A stretch of DNA of 64,000 nucleotides, taken from contig NZ_QFRX01000001.1 of NCBI RefSeq assembly GCF_003143935.1, positions 1,002,071 through 1,066,070 of the forward strand. Direction: 5' to 3'. A program made the position numbers and the translations under genes. The stretch is from Streptomyces sp. Act143 (GTDB lineage Bacteria > Actinomycetota > Actinomycetes > Streptomycetales > Streptomycetaceae). The number at the start of each line of letters is the position of its first letter. Within the stretch, counting starts at the first letter, position 1. Positions 8,690 to 16,777 of the stretch are shown in pieces. A model generated the notes under the pieces. The model was given only the letters and a program-made list of their open reading frames with translations. It did no database searches and was not told the DNA's origin.

Positions 8690-9295
8690 ATGAACGAGCA
8701 GCAGATCCCCGCCCCACCCGCCGCCGCGCCCCCTCATGCGCCCGCGGAGGCGAGCCTCGCCGAGGAGGAGCTCGCCCGACGGCTCGTGGCGGGCGACGAG
8801 GCGTGCCTGGCGGAGGCCTACCGCCGCTGGTCGACGCTGGTCCACACGCTGGCCCGGCGATCCCTGGGCGACGCCGAGGAGGCCGCGGACGTGACGCAGC
8901 AGGTCTTCCTCGGGGTGTGGCGCGGGCGCCGGGGATTCCGTCCCGACCGCGGGGCGATCGGCGGCTGGATCGTCGGCATCACCCGGCGCAAGATCGCCGA
9001 CGCACTGTCCGCCCGCACCCGGCGCACGGACCTCGCGGCGGCCGTCGGCTCGTCGTCCGCGCTCGCCGTACGCGACGGGCACCCGGAAGCGGTCCTCGAC
9101 CGGATTCTCGTCCAGCACGAGCTGGCCAAGCTGCCGGCCGCCCAGCAGCGCGTGCTGCGGCTGGCCTTCTACGCGGATCTGACGCAGACCCAGATCGCCG
9201 AGCACACCGGCTGGCCGCTGGGCACGGTGAAGAGCCATGCCCGGCGCGGGCTGCATCAGCTGCGCGGGGGGCTGGCGCCGGACGTCTGCGTGTGA
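8690..9295 (+). CDS. litS: ECF sigma factor, LitS-like
   Basis: The protein has 201 residues. Sigma region 2 lies at about 40-105 (LVHTLARRSLGDAEEAADVTQQVFLGVWRGRRGF). Region 4 lies at about 145-195 (LPAAQQRVLRLAFYADLTQTQIAEHTGWPLGTVKSHARRGLHQLR). No fused anti-sigma domain and no adjacent anti-sigma gene are seen. GAGGAG precedes ATG 8690. It diverges from the LitR-like gene, as litS does in S. coelicolor, where LitR activates litS and LitS directs light-induced genes. The likely targets here are the photolyase and SDR genes, since no carotenoid genes are near. The name rests on context plus family. Confidence 0.8.
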   Translation: MNEQQIPAPPAAAPPHAPAEASLAEEELARRLVAGDEACLAEAYRRWSTLVHTLARRSLGDAEEAADVTQQVFLGVWRGRRGFRPDRGAIGGWIVGITRRKIADALSARTRRTDLAAAVGSSSALAVRDGHPEAVLDRILVQHELAKLPAAQQRVLRLAFYADLTQTQIAEHTGWPLGTVKSHARRGLHQLRGGLAPDVCV

Positions 9296-9338
9296 GGCCC
9301 GGACCGCCGCACCCGCCGCTCGTATCCGTACAGCTATT

Positions 9339-9356
9339 CGACGCAAAAACGCTGCG
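9339..9356 (-). promoter_or_regulatory. Second copy of the LitR-promoter motif in a 358-bp non-coding gap
   Basis: CGACGCAAAAACGCTGCG matches the 8585-8602 motif at 14 of 18 positions. On the minus strand both are followed directly by a -10-like box (TATAGT there, AATAGC here). The gap 9296-9653 otherwise shows no convincing coding sequence; it holds this site and the hairpin at 9585-9638. Reading left, this promoter would run antisense to the sigma gene; reading right, the site could regulate the SPW gene. Confidence 0.35.
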
Positions 9357-9584
9357 GATTCGGTGCATCCGAAGGCCCCGCAGCGACGGAAGTGGGGGTG
9401 AGCAGTGAACTCGGGCGCCGCGGACATGCTTGTCGGCATGGGCCGCCCCCTTGTTCCGTGACGGCCTCCGGGGAGAGTCGGTGCTTCCCGGGGGTCGTCA
9501 CCTCACTCCACCGCACCACGCCATGATCCCGTCATCGGCAGACCTCACGGACATCTACACATAAAGGAAAAATAAGAGCAGAAT

Positions 9585-9638
9585 ATTCGCAGGCGGCGCT
9601 TACCGCACACCGCACCACACGCGGTCAGGCCTGCGAAT
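9585..9638 (+). promoter_or_regulatory. 5'-leader stem-loop ending at the SPW gene ribosome site
   Basis: ATTCGCAGGC at 9585-9594 pairs perfectly with GCCTGCGAAT at 9629-9638; an inner ACCGC/GCGGT pair can extend the stem. AAAGGAG (9640-9646) begins one base after the stem and the ATG is at 9654. The preceding 40 bases are AT-rich (ATAAAGGAAAAATAAGAGC). Folding could limit ribosome access or stabilise the mRNA. I do not recognise a known riboswitch. Confidence 0.5.
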
Positions 9639-9653
9639 CAAAGGAGACGAGTC

Positions 9654-10094
9654 ATGGCCAACGTCTCGCCCACCCGAGGTGACATATCCAGCCACCCTGA
9701 CGTTTCCGAGATGCGGGCGCGGTACGCCCGTATGCTCGGCGGTCGCGACGTGGCGCTCGTGGACGGACCGGTGTTCCTGCTCGGTCTGTACTGCGCCGTG
9801 TCCCCCTGGATACTCCACTACACGACGAGTCAGCCCGCCCTCGTGACGCACAACCTCATCGTCGGCATCGCGATCGGCATGCTCGCCCTCGGTTTCACCC
9901 AGACTCCCGAGCGGATGTACGGCCTGAGCTGGGCGTTCTGCGCGGTCGGGGTCTGGATGATCATTGCCCCGTGGGTCGTCGGCGACAGCCCGGACACCGG
10001 TGTCGCCCTGAACAACATCATCATCGGCGGCCTCGCCGTGATCCTGGGGCTGCTGTGCACCAGCGCGGCGGCGAAGAGCGCCCCCAGGGCGTGA
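9654..10094 (+). CDS. SPW-repeat integral membrane protein
   Basis: This 146-residue protein has four hydrophobic segments. It carries two SPW-type motifs, CAVSPWILHY (about residue 44) and MIIAPWVVG (about residue 105), which define the SPW repeat family of small actinobacterial membrane proteins. The N-terminal about 35 residues are polar and cytoplasmic-looking. AAAGGAG sits eight bases before ATG 9654. The function of the family is unknown. The upstream gap carries a leader hairpin and a copy of the motif found at the LitR promoter, so it may belong to the same stress or light response. Confidence 0.85.
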   Translation: MANVSPTRGDISSHPDVSEMRARYARMLGGRDVALVDGPVFLLGLYCAVSPWILHYTTSQPALVTHNLIVGIAIGMLALGFTQTPERMYGLSWAFCAVGVWMIIAPWVVGDSPDTGVALNNIIIGGLAVILGLLCTSAAAKSAPRA

Positions 10095-10149
10095 CAGCCT
10101 CCCCCGGGCCCCGCAAGTCCCGCACGCGAGTTCCGAAAGGACGCCATTC

Positions 10150-10180
10150 CGGCCGGTCCGCACCCCTCGCGGACCGGCCG
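10150..10180. terminator. Bidirectional stem-loop terminator
   Basis: CGGCCGGTCCGC (10150-10161) pairs perfectly with GCGGACCGGCCG (10169-10180) across a 7-base loop. It lies between the convergent SPW gene and the small gene ending at 10194, and has no U-tract, as is usual in Streptomyces. Confidence 0.7.
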
Positions 10181-10193
10181 TCGCGCGTGCGGC

Positions 10194-10415
10194 TCAGCCG
10201 TTCGGCACCAGCCACGGCTCCTGCGGCAGCGGACTGACCGTCTCCAGCAGCGACTTGAGAGGGGACAGCACCGCCGACCAGTAGCTTCGCATGCGTAGGA
10301 ACGAACCCGACCGAAGGGCGCCGGACAAGGTGTCGACGGCGAGAACAACGGCCTGCATGTCGCCCTCCGGCGCCGGCCAGAGCACGCAGAGCCCGGTCAC
10401 GGGCTTCGTCATCAC
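10194..10415 (-). CDS. Small hypothetical protein
   Basis: This 73-residue frame (MMTKPVTGLCVLWPAPEGDM start) begins 25 bp after the phosphotransferase stop on the same strand. It ends just before a convergent terminator, and that position supports it being a real gene. No domain is recognised and the ribosome site is weak. It could instead be untranslated 3' sequence of the upstream transcript. Confidence 0.4.
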   Translation of the reverse strand: MMTKPVTGLCVLWPAPEGDMQAVVLAVDTLSGALRSGSFLRMRSYWSAVLSPLKSLLETVSPLPQEPWLVPNG

Positions 10416-10440
10416 CCACTGACACCCGCGGTGCGCCTCC

Positions 10441-11178
10441 TCAGCGCAGCAGCGCGCCCAGCTCCCGCCGATGCCGGTCGACCCACTCGTACGCGGCCCG
10501 CACCTCGGCCACGGCCCCGCGCTCGCGCAGCCCCACCAACGCGGGCTCGCCGCGGTCCGCCCCGGCCTGGATGCCTCGCCAGCACCGGTCCTGCCACCAC
10601 AGCACCGCCTCGACCAGACCGGCCCCGCCGGTCAGCCCGTAGGCGTCGTGGACAAGCCGCATCCTGCGGGCGGCCTCCGCCACGTCCGTCACGCCCGGTC
10701 CGAGATCCAGGTACTGCCAGCAGACATGGGCCACGTCGTGCACCCGCTCGCCAGGGGCGGCGAGGTCCCAGTCGACGAAGGCCGACGGCCGCCATCCGGT
10801 GCCGTCGACCGCGTAGACGGTGTTCTTCGGCGCGAGGTCGTTGTGGCAGACCACGTCCTGGTCGCCCGCCAGCGGTGTGCCGTGGGTGAGGTCGTGGAAC
10901 TCCCGGACCAGCCGGGCGACCCGGACGAGCGTCTCGTCGGCGCGGGCGACGGCCCGCTGCTCCGGGGTCACGGCCGCCCGCCCCTCCAGATAGCCGAGCA
11001 TCTCGCGGCCCCGCGCGTCCACGCCCAGGAACCTGGGCGCCCCCGGCCAGCCCCGCTCCTCGAACAACGCCAGCAGCGCGCGCACGTACTCCGATCCGGC
11101 CGACGGGCTGCGGCGCACGGTCGATCCGATCCGTACGGCCCCGCTGACGGCTCCGCCGTCCAAGGTCGTCTCCTCCAC
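10441..11178 (-). CDS. Aminoglycoside phosphotransferase (APH)-family kinase-like protein
   Basis: The protein has 245 residues. It carries the catalytic-loop motif DVVCHNDLAPKNTVY followed by the metal-binding AFVDWDLAAPG, as in APH and choline-kinase-like enzymes. I chose the GTG at 11178, which leaves 45 bp to the divergent gene at 11224. A longer frame continues upstream but would overlap that gene. The family phosphorylates small hydroxylated substrates; nothing here identifies the substrate or shows antibiotic resistance. The start has no clear ribosome site, so translation may be leaderless. Confidence 0.85.
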   Translation of the reverse strand: MEETTLDGGAVSGAVRIGSTVRRSPSAGSEYVRALLALFEERGWPGAPRFLGVDARGREMLGYLEGRAAVTPEQRAVARADETLVRVARLVREFHDLTHGTPLAGDQDVVCHNDLAPKNTVYAVDGTGWRPSAFVDWDLAAPGERVHDVAHVCWQYLDLGPGVTDVAEAARRMRLVHDAYGLTGGAGLVEAVLWWQDRCWRGIQAGADRGEPALVGLRERGAVAEVRAAYEWVDRHRRELGALLR

Positions 11179-11223
11179 GAAAAGAAGTATCCGGCCCTCG
11201 TCCCCGGCTGGCACGCTCCCCTC

Positions 11224-11769
11224 ATGGATCACTCCGAGGTACTGCTCATCGGCGGACGGGCCGGGGTCGGGAAGACGACCGTGGGGTGGGAGGTGTCGGC
11301 GCGGCTGCGGAGTGCGGAGGTCGCGCACGCCGTGATCGACGGGGATTTCATGGGTGCCGTGCATCCCGCGCCCGCGGGCGATCCGCACCGGTCCCTCGTC
11401 GCCGAGCGCAACATCACCGCCGTGTGGGCGCATTACGCCGAACTCGGCTGCCGAAGGCTCGTCTACACGAACACCGTGTCCGTGCTGGCGGAGGCGACCG
11501 ACATGTGGCGCCGGGTCATGGGGGACGACGTGCGGATCGTTCGGGTTCTGCTCACCGCCACCGACGAGACGGCCGGACGACGCCTGGCCGGGCGGGAGTT
11601 GGGGTCCGAGTTGGAGCGGGAGCTGCTCGGCAGCGCGCGCAAGGCGCGGCTGCTGGACGAGCGTGCGCCCGCCGACACCCTGCGGGTGGTGACCGACGGG
11701 CGCACGGTGATCGACATCGCGGCCGAGGTGGTGGCCGCGACCGGATGGGGCGCGGCGCGGATCAGCTGA
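11224..11769 (+). CDS. P-loop NTPase, small-molecule kinase-like
   Basis: The protein is 181 residues with a Walker A motif [11 protein letters not shown] near the N-terminus. The Asp-Gly pair VIDGDFMG follows, then a helical lid ([28 protein letters not shown]). This resembles adenylate/gluconate/APS-kinase-like P-loop kinases. It starts at ATG 11224, divergent from the APH-like gene, and its last 8 bp overlap the convergent secreted-protein gene. The substrate is unknown. Confidence 0.8.
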   Translation: MDHSEVLLIGGRAGVGKTTVGWEVSARLRSAEVAHAVIDGDFMGAVHPAPAGDPHRSLVAERNITAVWAHYAELGCRRLVYTNTVSVLAEATDMWRRVMGDDVRIVRVLLTATDETAGRRLAGRELGSELERELLGSARKARLLDERAPADTLRVVTDGRTVIDIAAEVVAATGWGAARIS

Positions 11770-13207
11770 CGTTGAGCGCCGTGTCGTCGATGACGAACGA
11801 CGTCTGCAGCGTGGAGCCCTCCGTGCCGGTGAACTTCAGGGTCACGGTCTGGCCGGCGTAGCCCGCCAGGCTGAAGCTGCGCTGGGTGTAGCCGCTCGCG
11901 GCGTTGAGGTTGGAGTAGGTGGCCAGGGTGCCGAGCACCGTGGCCGAACCGTTGAGCACCTGCACCTTGAGGGTGTCGTAGGCGGTGCTGGTGGTGGTCT
12001 CGGCGGTGTCGACGTGCAGAAAGAAGCTGAGCGTCGCGGTGGTGCAGGCGGCCGGGATGGTCACCGACTGGGACAGCGTGTCGGTGTGCGCGGAGCCGTA
12101 GCCGTTCAGCCAGGCGTAGTACGAGCCCGAACGGGCGGACTCGCTGCTGGAGTTGGTGATCACTCCGCTGGAGGCGGTCCAGGTGGCGCTGCCCGACTCG
12201 AAGCCGCTGTTGCCCAGGAGCTGGGCCGCGGTGCAGGTGGAGCCGCCCCCGCCGCCACCGCTGCCGCTTCCGCCGGCCAGCCATTCGGTGGCGTTGAGGG
12301 CGAGGGGGGCGTTGGTGGCGCCGGTGTCGTTCCAGCCGTCGTAGAGGGTGTTGCCGGACTGGCCGGTGCCGTCGTCGATGGGCGAACTGTCGCCCCAGAA
12401 CGCCACCCGGCCGCTGCCGAAGGTGCTGGTCGCGAAGAAGGCACCGGTGTTGCCGGAGTAACCGGTGCGGTACACAAGGCCCTTGACGGAGGAGTTGTCG
12501 GCCGGTTTCAGCGTCGCCGTGGTGCCGCTGGCGATGAGGCTCTTGCTGACCGTGCCGAACGAGCCGTGCAGCACCGGGTCGCTGCTGTCGCTGATCGCGC
12601 TCGGGTGGTCGGAGCTGATGCTCAGCGAGTCGATCGAGAAGCCGAACGGGTCGGTGGAGTCGACGCTGTTGTTCGTCATCAGGTCGTTGAGGATCTCCAC
12701 CGCGTCCTCACCGTCGTTGTTGCGGTCGGCACCGGTGTGGTCGGAGATCATGAACAGTCCGCCGCCGTTCTTCACGAAGGTCATGATCGCCGTCTTCTCG
12801 GCGGTCGTGAACAGCGTGTTGGGCTCGGGCAGCACCAGCGTGTCGAAGTTCGACAGGTCGGTGGCGGCGGAGCCGCCGTAGGAGAGGCTGGACCCCGACG
12901 GCAGCGTCTTCAGGCTGTAGTCACCGGTCTTCTGCAGGGCCACGCCCCAGGAGGACAGGGCGCCGGTCCAGTCGGTCTCGGCGGACGGCGAGGAGTCCTC
13001 GCCCAGTGGGTCGGGCTGGCTGGTGGAGACGATCCAGTCGGCGTTGCCCGCCGTCTCCGCGTGCGCGTTGTCGAACAGGACGCGGTGCGGGGTGGCCGCG
13101 GCGGCGGGAACGGCCGTGGCCGCCTCGACGGCGACGCCCGCGACCAGCAGGCCGAACACGGTGACGGCGGTGGTGAGCCGGTGGCGGGATCTGGGGAGCT
13201 GGGGCAT
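11762..13207 (-). CDS. Secreted protein with GATase-like domain and C-terminal binding module
   Basis: The product has 481 residues and a Sec signal (about 1-38, ending AAAATPH). A central domain of about 290 residues ([48 protein letters not shown]) resembles class-I glutamine-amidotransferase-like folds. A Gly-Ser linker of about 15 residues follows. The C-terminal beta-sandwich of about 150 residues ([27 protein letters not shown]) resembles carbohydrate-binding or protease-associated modules. GGAGGT precedes ATG 13207. A pair of GCGCGTAGACAC repeats lies upstream. No catalytic triad is assigned; it may be an extracellular binding or hydrolytic protein. Confidence 0.75.
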   Translation of the reverse strand: MPQLPRSRHRLTTAVTVFGLLVAGVAVEAATAVPAAAATPHRVLFDNAHAETAGNADWIVSTSQPDPLGEDSSPSAETDWTGALSSWGVALQKTGDYSLKTLPSGSSLSYGGSAATDLSNFDTLVLPEPNTLFTTAEKTAIMTFVKNGGGLFMISDHTGADRNNDGEDAVEILNDLMTNNSVDSTDPFGFSIDSLSISSDHPSAISDSSDPVLHGSFGTVSKSLIASGTTATLKPADNSSVKGLVYRTGYSGNTGAFFATSTFGSGRVAFWGDSSPIDDGTGQSGNTLYDGWNDTGATNAPLALNATEWLAGGSGSGGGGGGSTCTAAQLLGNSGFESGSATWTASSGVITNSSSESARSGSYYAWLNGYGSAHTDTLSQSVTIPAACTTATLSFFLHVDTAETTTSTAYDTLKVQVLNGSATVLGTLATYSNLNAASGYTQRSFSLAGYAGQTVTLKFTGTEGSTLQTSFVIDDTALNVS

Positions 13208-13259
13208 CCGGATTACCTCCGTGTGGGGTGGGGGCAGAAGTGGGTGCGGGCAGGATTAC

Positions 13260-13296
13260 GCGCGTAGACACAGGGCATGTCTGCGCGCGTAGACAC
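13260..13296. promoter_or_regulatory. Direct repeat and near-palindrome upstream of the secreted-protein gene
   Basis: GCGCGTAGACAC occurs at 13260-13271 and again at 13285-13296, exactly 25 bp apart. The second copy lies within the near-palindrome GTCTGCGCGCGTAGAC (13279-13294). It is 52-90 bp upstream of the ATG at 13207, where an operator is expected. The rest of the gap to 13484 shows no gene. The regulator is unknown. Confidence 0.5.
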
Positions 13297-13484
13297 CCGG
13301 TCGGGGGGACCCCTTCGACCGTTGAAATTGAAAGGTACATGGCGACCAGAGCACTGAACAGACGTCACTTCGCACACCGGGCCAACGATTGACTCCGCGT
13401 TGACCGTTGGTTGAAACGGCACGGACTGTCCCCGGCATCCGCGGGCATGCGAACCATGCGGGGGCCTGGAGAAGAGGGGCTGAG

Positions 13485-13748
13485 ATGGAGATCTCGGGGA
13501 TCATCAGTGCCATCGTGATCGGCATCGTCATCGGCGTGCTGGGACGGCTCGTGGTCCCGGGCCGGCAGCACATCGGTGTCCTGCTGACCATCCTCGTCGG
13601 CATCGTCGCCGCGCTGCTCGGCTCGGCGATCGCGGCGGGGCTCGACGTGGCCGACACCAAGGGCGTGGACTGGATCGAGTGGCTCATCCAGATCGGGCTC
13701 GCCGCGCTGGGCGTCGCCGCGCTGGACCGGACCAGGGTGCGCCGCTGA
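13485..13748 (+). CDS. GlsB/YeaQ/YmgE-family membrane protein
   Basis: This 87-residue protein has three predicted membrane segments. The family pattern is present: IISAIVIGIVIGVLGRLVVPGRQHIG, then a Gly-rich second helix (LTILVGIVAALLGSAIA). GAAGAGGGG precedes ATG 13485 (MEISG); the in-frame extension upstream is not needed. The family is stress-associated but biochemically uncharacterised. Confidence 0.9.
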   Translation: MEISGIISAIVIGIVIGVLGRLVVPGRQHIGVLLTILVGIVAALLGSAIAAGLDVADTKGVDWIEWLIQIGLAALGVAALDRTRVRR

Positions 13749-13844
13749 GCGCGGACGACGGATCGATAACCCGTTGCGGACAGGTCCGGGCGGCGGCTAG
13801 CTTCGGCGGGCCCGCCGCCCCGAACCGACCGTGACGGAGCTCCG

Positions 13845-14717
13845 TTGACCCTGCGTATCGTCCCCCTGGCCGACCCCGAACCCGGCACGTCGAGCCGCCG
13901 TCTGGCGTGGCTGGCCTCGGCCGGCGACGGAGCGCCGGTCGGCTCCGCGTTCCTCCGGCTGTTCACCAAGGAGGGCCAGGACCACCTCGCGGAACTGGAG
14001 ATCGCCGTGCACGCCGCCGAGCGACGGCGCGGGGTCGGCACCCGGCTGCTGGACGCCGCCGTGGCCGCGGCCCGGGCCGAGGGACGGCGGTCGGTCATCG
14101 CCCAGGCCGAACGGGGCTCCGCCGCCGACCGGTTCCTGGCGGCGCGCGGCTTTCGCCGGGTGCTGTCCCTGACGTACGCCCGGCTCGCGCTGAAGGACGT
14201 CGACCTCGCGGCGCTCCCCGAACAGGGGTGTCCCGGCTACGAGTTGACCGAGTGGGAGGGCACGGTCCCCGCCGAACTGGCGCAGTCCTACGCCGATTCA
14301 CGGCGCGCCATGGACGACATGCCCATGGAGGACACCGACTTCGGCACGGTCTTGTGGGACGTGGAACGCGTGGTCGCGGCAGCCGAGGCGGTGGCGCGGC
14401 GCGGCGACCTGCTGCACACCGTGGCCGCGGTGGACACCGCGGACGGAACGATCGTCGGCTTCTCCGAGCTGGTCGTGCCGGGTGACGGGCTCGGGGACGG
14501 CCAGCACTACGGGACGGCCGTCCTGCCCGAGCACCGCGGACGCAGGCTCGCCCGCTGGATGAAGGCGGCGTCCGTGCGCCGGACCCGGGAGCGGTACCCG
14601 GAGCTGGCCGGGCTGCTCACCGACACCGCGGACAGCAACGCGCCCATGCTCGCCGTCAACGCGGCCCTCGGGTACGTGCCCACGCACCAGGCGGTGGAGT
14701 ATCAGCTGGACCTGTGA
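13845..14717 (+). CDS. Tandem GNAT-family N-acetyltransferase
   Basis: The protein has 290 residues. The first half has a clear GNAT acetyl-CoA motif A (ELEIAVHAAERRRGVGTRLLDAAVAAARAEG). The second half has a degenerate copy (YGTAVLPEHRGRRLARWMKAASVRR, then NAPMLAVNAALGYVPTHQ). Tandem GNATs of this size are common in Streptomyces and act on small molecules or proteins; the substrate is unknown. It starts at TTG 13845 with GGAG upstream, because the nearby GTG frame stops at once. Its stop codon is the first three bases of a 63-bp tandem repeat. Confidence 0.88.
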   Translation: MTLRIVPLADPEPGTSSRRLAWLASAGDGAPVGSAFLRLFTKEGQDHLAELEIAVHAAERRRGVGTRLLDAAVAAARAEGRRSVIAQAERGSAADRFLAARGFRRVLSLTYARLALKDVDLAALPEQGCPGYELTEWEGTVPAELAQSYADSRRAMDDMPMEDTDFGTVLWDVERVVAAAEAVARRGDLLHTVAAVDTADGTIVGFSELVVPGDGLGDGQHYGTAVLPEHRGRRLARWMKAASVRRTRERYPELAGLLTDTADSNAPMLAVNAALGYVPTHQAVEYQLDL

Positions 14718-14903
14718 GCCGACGCGGGCCCCGCAGCCGACCGCAAGGCGGCACCGGCCGCCCCCACCGGCCAGCCATGAGCCGGTGGCGCGGCCCGCAG
14801 CCGACCGCAACGCAGCACCGGCCGCCCCCGTCGGCAGCCATGAGCCGGCGCGTGGCCCGCGGCGGGCCGGGAGGCGGCACCGGCCGCCCGCGCCGGTCAG
14901 CGC
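14715..14903. repeat. 63-bp tandem repeat, three units
   Basis: Units run 14715-14777, 14778-14840 and 14841-14903, all exactly 63 bp. Each begins TGAGCC and contains a GCA-CCGGCCGCC core. Units 1 and 2 are closest; unit 3 is diverged and runs into the last codons of the convergent epimerase gene. The first TGA is the stop of the acetyltransferase gene. The stretch fills the whole gap between the two convergent genes. Confidence 0.85.
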
Positions 14904-15844
14904 TGGGCCGCCCGCATCGCGGCGAGGCCCTCGTGAGCCGACGGGTACACCGGCGTCCAGCCCAGCTCCCGTTCCGCCTTCGCGATCGACACCCGCAGCG
15001 TCGAGGCCATGATCGCGTGCGCGTACGTCATCGGCCGCATCATCCACAGCGGCACGGCCATCGGCTTCGGCAGCCCGAACTCCCGGGCCACGGCCAGGAG
15101 ATGGGCCCGGAACCCGAGGGGTGTGCGGTCGGCGACGTTGTACGCCTGGCCGGGGCGGCCGTGCTCGACGGCGGCGACCATCGCGCGGGCGGCGTCCGTC
15201 AGCTCGATCCAGGGGACGACGTGGCCGTGGTCCGCGGGGGCGGGCAGTTGCCGCCTGCGCAGCATGGGCAGGAGGTTCTCGGTGCCGCCGGGGCCGTAGA
15301 ACGCGCCGTAGCGCAGGGCCACGCCCTCGAGGCCGGCGGCCTCGAAGGTCAGCTGTTCCTTGGTGCGCATCCCGGCGAGATGCCGCTCGAACTCCGGGTC
15401 GGTGCCGCGCGGGCCGAAGGCGTCGTCCTCGGTGAGCTCCCGGTCGCCGTGCTCGCCGTAGCCGTAGCCGAAGACCATCGACTCCGCGACGAAGCGGCGG
15501 GCGCCGGTCGCCCGCGCGGCCTCGATGAGGTGAGCGGTGCCCTCGATGCGCAGGGCGTTGGTGGCGTACATGTCGCGGTGGCGCAGGGGCGGCTTGCTCA
15601 GGGCCGTCACGGCGTGGATCACCGTGTCGAAGTGGTGCCCGTCGACCGCGCGGAGCACGGCGTCGCGGTCCATGAGGTCGGCCCGCACCCCGTTGTCCCG
15701 GCCGCGGCCGAGGCCGGTGACCTTGTGCCCCGCCTCGGTCAGCGCGCGGGTGATGTGCCGGCCGAGGACGCCGCTGGCCCCCGCGAGCAGGATGCTCTGG
15801 CTCTGGCTGCTCCGGCGGCTCTCGTTGTTCTGATTCGTCGTCAT
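14897..15844 (-). CDS. NAD-dependent epimerase/dehydratase-family protein
   Basis: The protein has 315 residues. The Rossmann motif LAGASGVLGRHITRALTEAGH lies at about residues 19-39. The later segment DRDAVLRAVDGHHFDTVIHAVTALS and the position-equivalent YGYGEHGD/RYGAFYGPGG region are typical of extended SDRs acting on nucleotide sugars or related substrates. It starts at ATG 15844. Its 3' end overlaps the third unit of the 63-bp repeat, so its last residues (AAMRAAQR) derive from or seeded the repeat. The substrate is unknown. Confidence 0.85.
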   Translation of the reverse strand: MTTNQNNESRRSSQSQSILLAGASGVLGRHITRALTEAGHKVTGLGRGRDNGVRADLMDRDAVLRAVDGHHFDTVIHAVTALSKPPLRHRDMYATNALRIEGTAHLIEAARATGARRFVAESMVFGYGYGEHGDRELTEDDAFGPRGTDPEFERHLAGMRTKEQLTFEAAGLEGVALRYGAFYGPGGTENLLPMLRRRQLPAPADHGHVVPWIELTDAARAMVAAVEHGRPGQAYNVADRTPLGFRAHLLAVAREFGLPKPMAVPLWMMRPMTYAHAIMASTLRVSIAKAERELGWTPVYPSAHEGLAAMRAAQR

Positions 15845-15900
15845 GCCTCTGCGACGGATCGAGCGAGCGCCGATGTGACATCGCGCCCGTGTGTACTAGG

Positions 15901-16677
15901 TCACGGCGTGTACAGGTACGGGGTGGTCGTGGTCAGCGGTTCGAAGCCGAGGCGCTCCAGGATGGGCCGGCTGGTGCTCATGGCGTCGACCTGGAGGTAG
16001 CGGTAGCCGCGCTCCGCGGCCTCGCGGGCCCGCAGGGCGACCAGGGCGCGGTAGATGCCGCGACCGCGCCAGGACTCGACGGTGCCGCCTCCCCAGAGCC
16101 CGGCGAACCGGGTGCCGGGCACCAGCTCCATCCGGGCCGCGCTGACCGGCGTGTCCCCGTCCAGGGCGACGACGGCGACCACGTTCTCCGGGTCGGCGGT
16201 GAGCTGGGCGAGCAGTTGGTGCCGCAGCCGGGTGCTGTCGGTGCCGAAGGCCGCCTCGTGCACGTCGGCCACGAGGTCGACGCCCGCCCGGTCGGTCACG
16301 GGCAGGACGCGGATGCCCGCGGGCGGCTCGGCGTCCAGGATCAGGTCGTTGACCTCGCCGATCATCAGGGTCTCCTCGGGCTGCGGGGTGAACCCCGCGG
16401 ACCTGAGCCGCTGCCCGAGATCGACCGGCAGGTCATGGCCGTACAGCTTCCACTCGAACTCGTGGCCGAGCCCGGAGTAGTACGCGATCTGCTCGGCGAT
16501 CGCCGCGTCGGCGCCGCCGTCGTCCAGATCGGACCAGACCACGCCGTTCCAGCCGCGCGCGGTGGAGACCTGCCGGACCACCCTTCCCGTCCGTTCGATC
16601 CGGGACTCCGGGCTGTCCGGCTGTGCGCCCTCGCGCATGTCCCGGTCGTACAGGGCGAGCACCGCGGCATGATCCAT
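15901..16677 (-). CDS. GNAT-family N-acetyltransferase
   Basis: This 258-residue protein starts at ATG 16677 (MDHAAVLALYDRDMR). Motif A is TRFAGLWGGGTVESWRGRGIYRALVALRAREAAERGY, with the Q/RxxGxG/A loop as RGRGIY. The tail is LQVDAMSTSRPILERLGFEPL. The N-terminal about 120 residues form a separate domain (WNGVVWSDLDDGGADAAIAEQ) often seen in actinobacterial GNATs. The substrate is unknown. It diverges from the deaminase at 16778. Confidence 0.88.
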   Translation of the reverse strand: MDHAAVLALYDRDMREGAQPDSPESRIERTGRVVRQVSTARGWNGVVWSDLDDGGADAAIAEQIAYYSGLGHEFEWKLYGHDLPVDLGQRLRSAGFTPQPEETLMIGEVNDLILDAEPPAGIRVLPVTDRAGVDLVADVHEAAFGTDSTRLRHQLLAQLTADPENVVAVVALDGDTPVSAARMELVPGTRFAGLWGGGTVESWRGRGIYRALVALRAREAAERGYRYLQVDAMSTSRPILERLGFEPLTTTTPYLYTP

Positions 16678-16777
16678 GGGTTCACTCCAGCAGCAGGAAG
16701 CATCCGGGGCAACACCTTTACGGGCCATGATGTCCAGGAACATTCCCGCGAGGACCGGTCGAGGAGGGCCGTACGCC

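Noticed and set aside
9334..9519. Possible 61-residue protein on the minus strand in the gap after the sigma gene
   Set aside because: No ribosome site, no recognisable family and Streptomyces codon bias is weak; it overlaps the repeated promoter motif.
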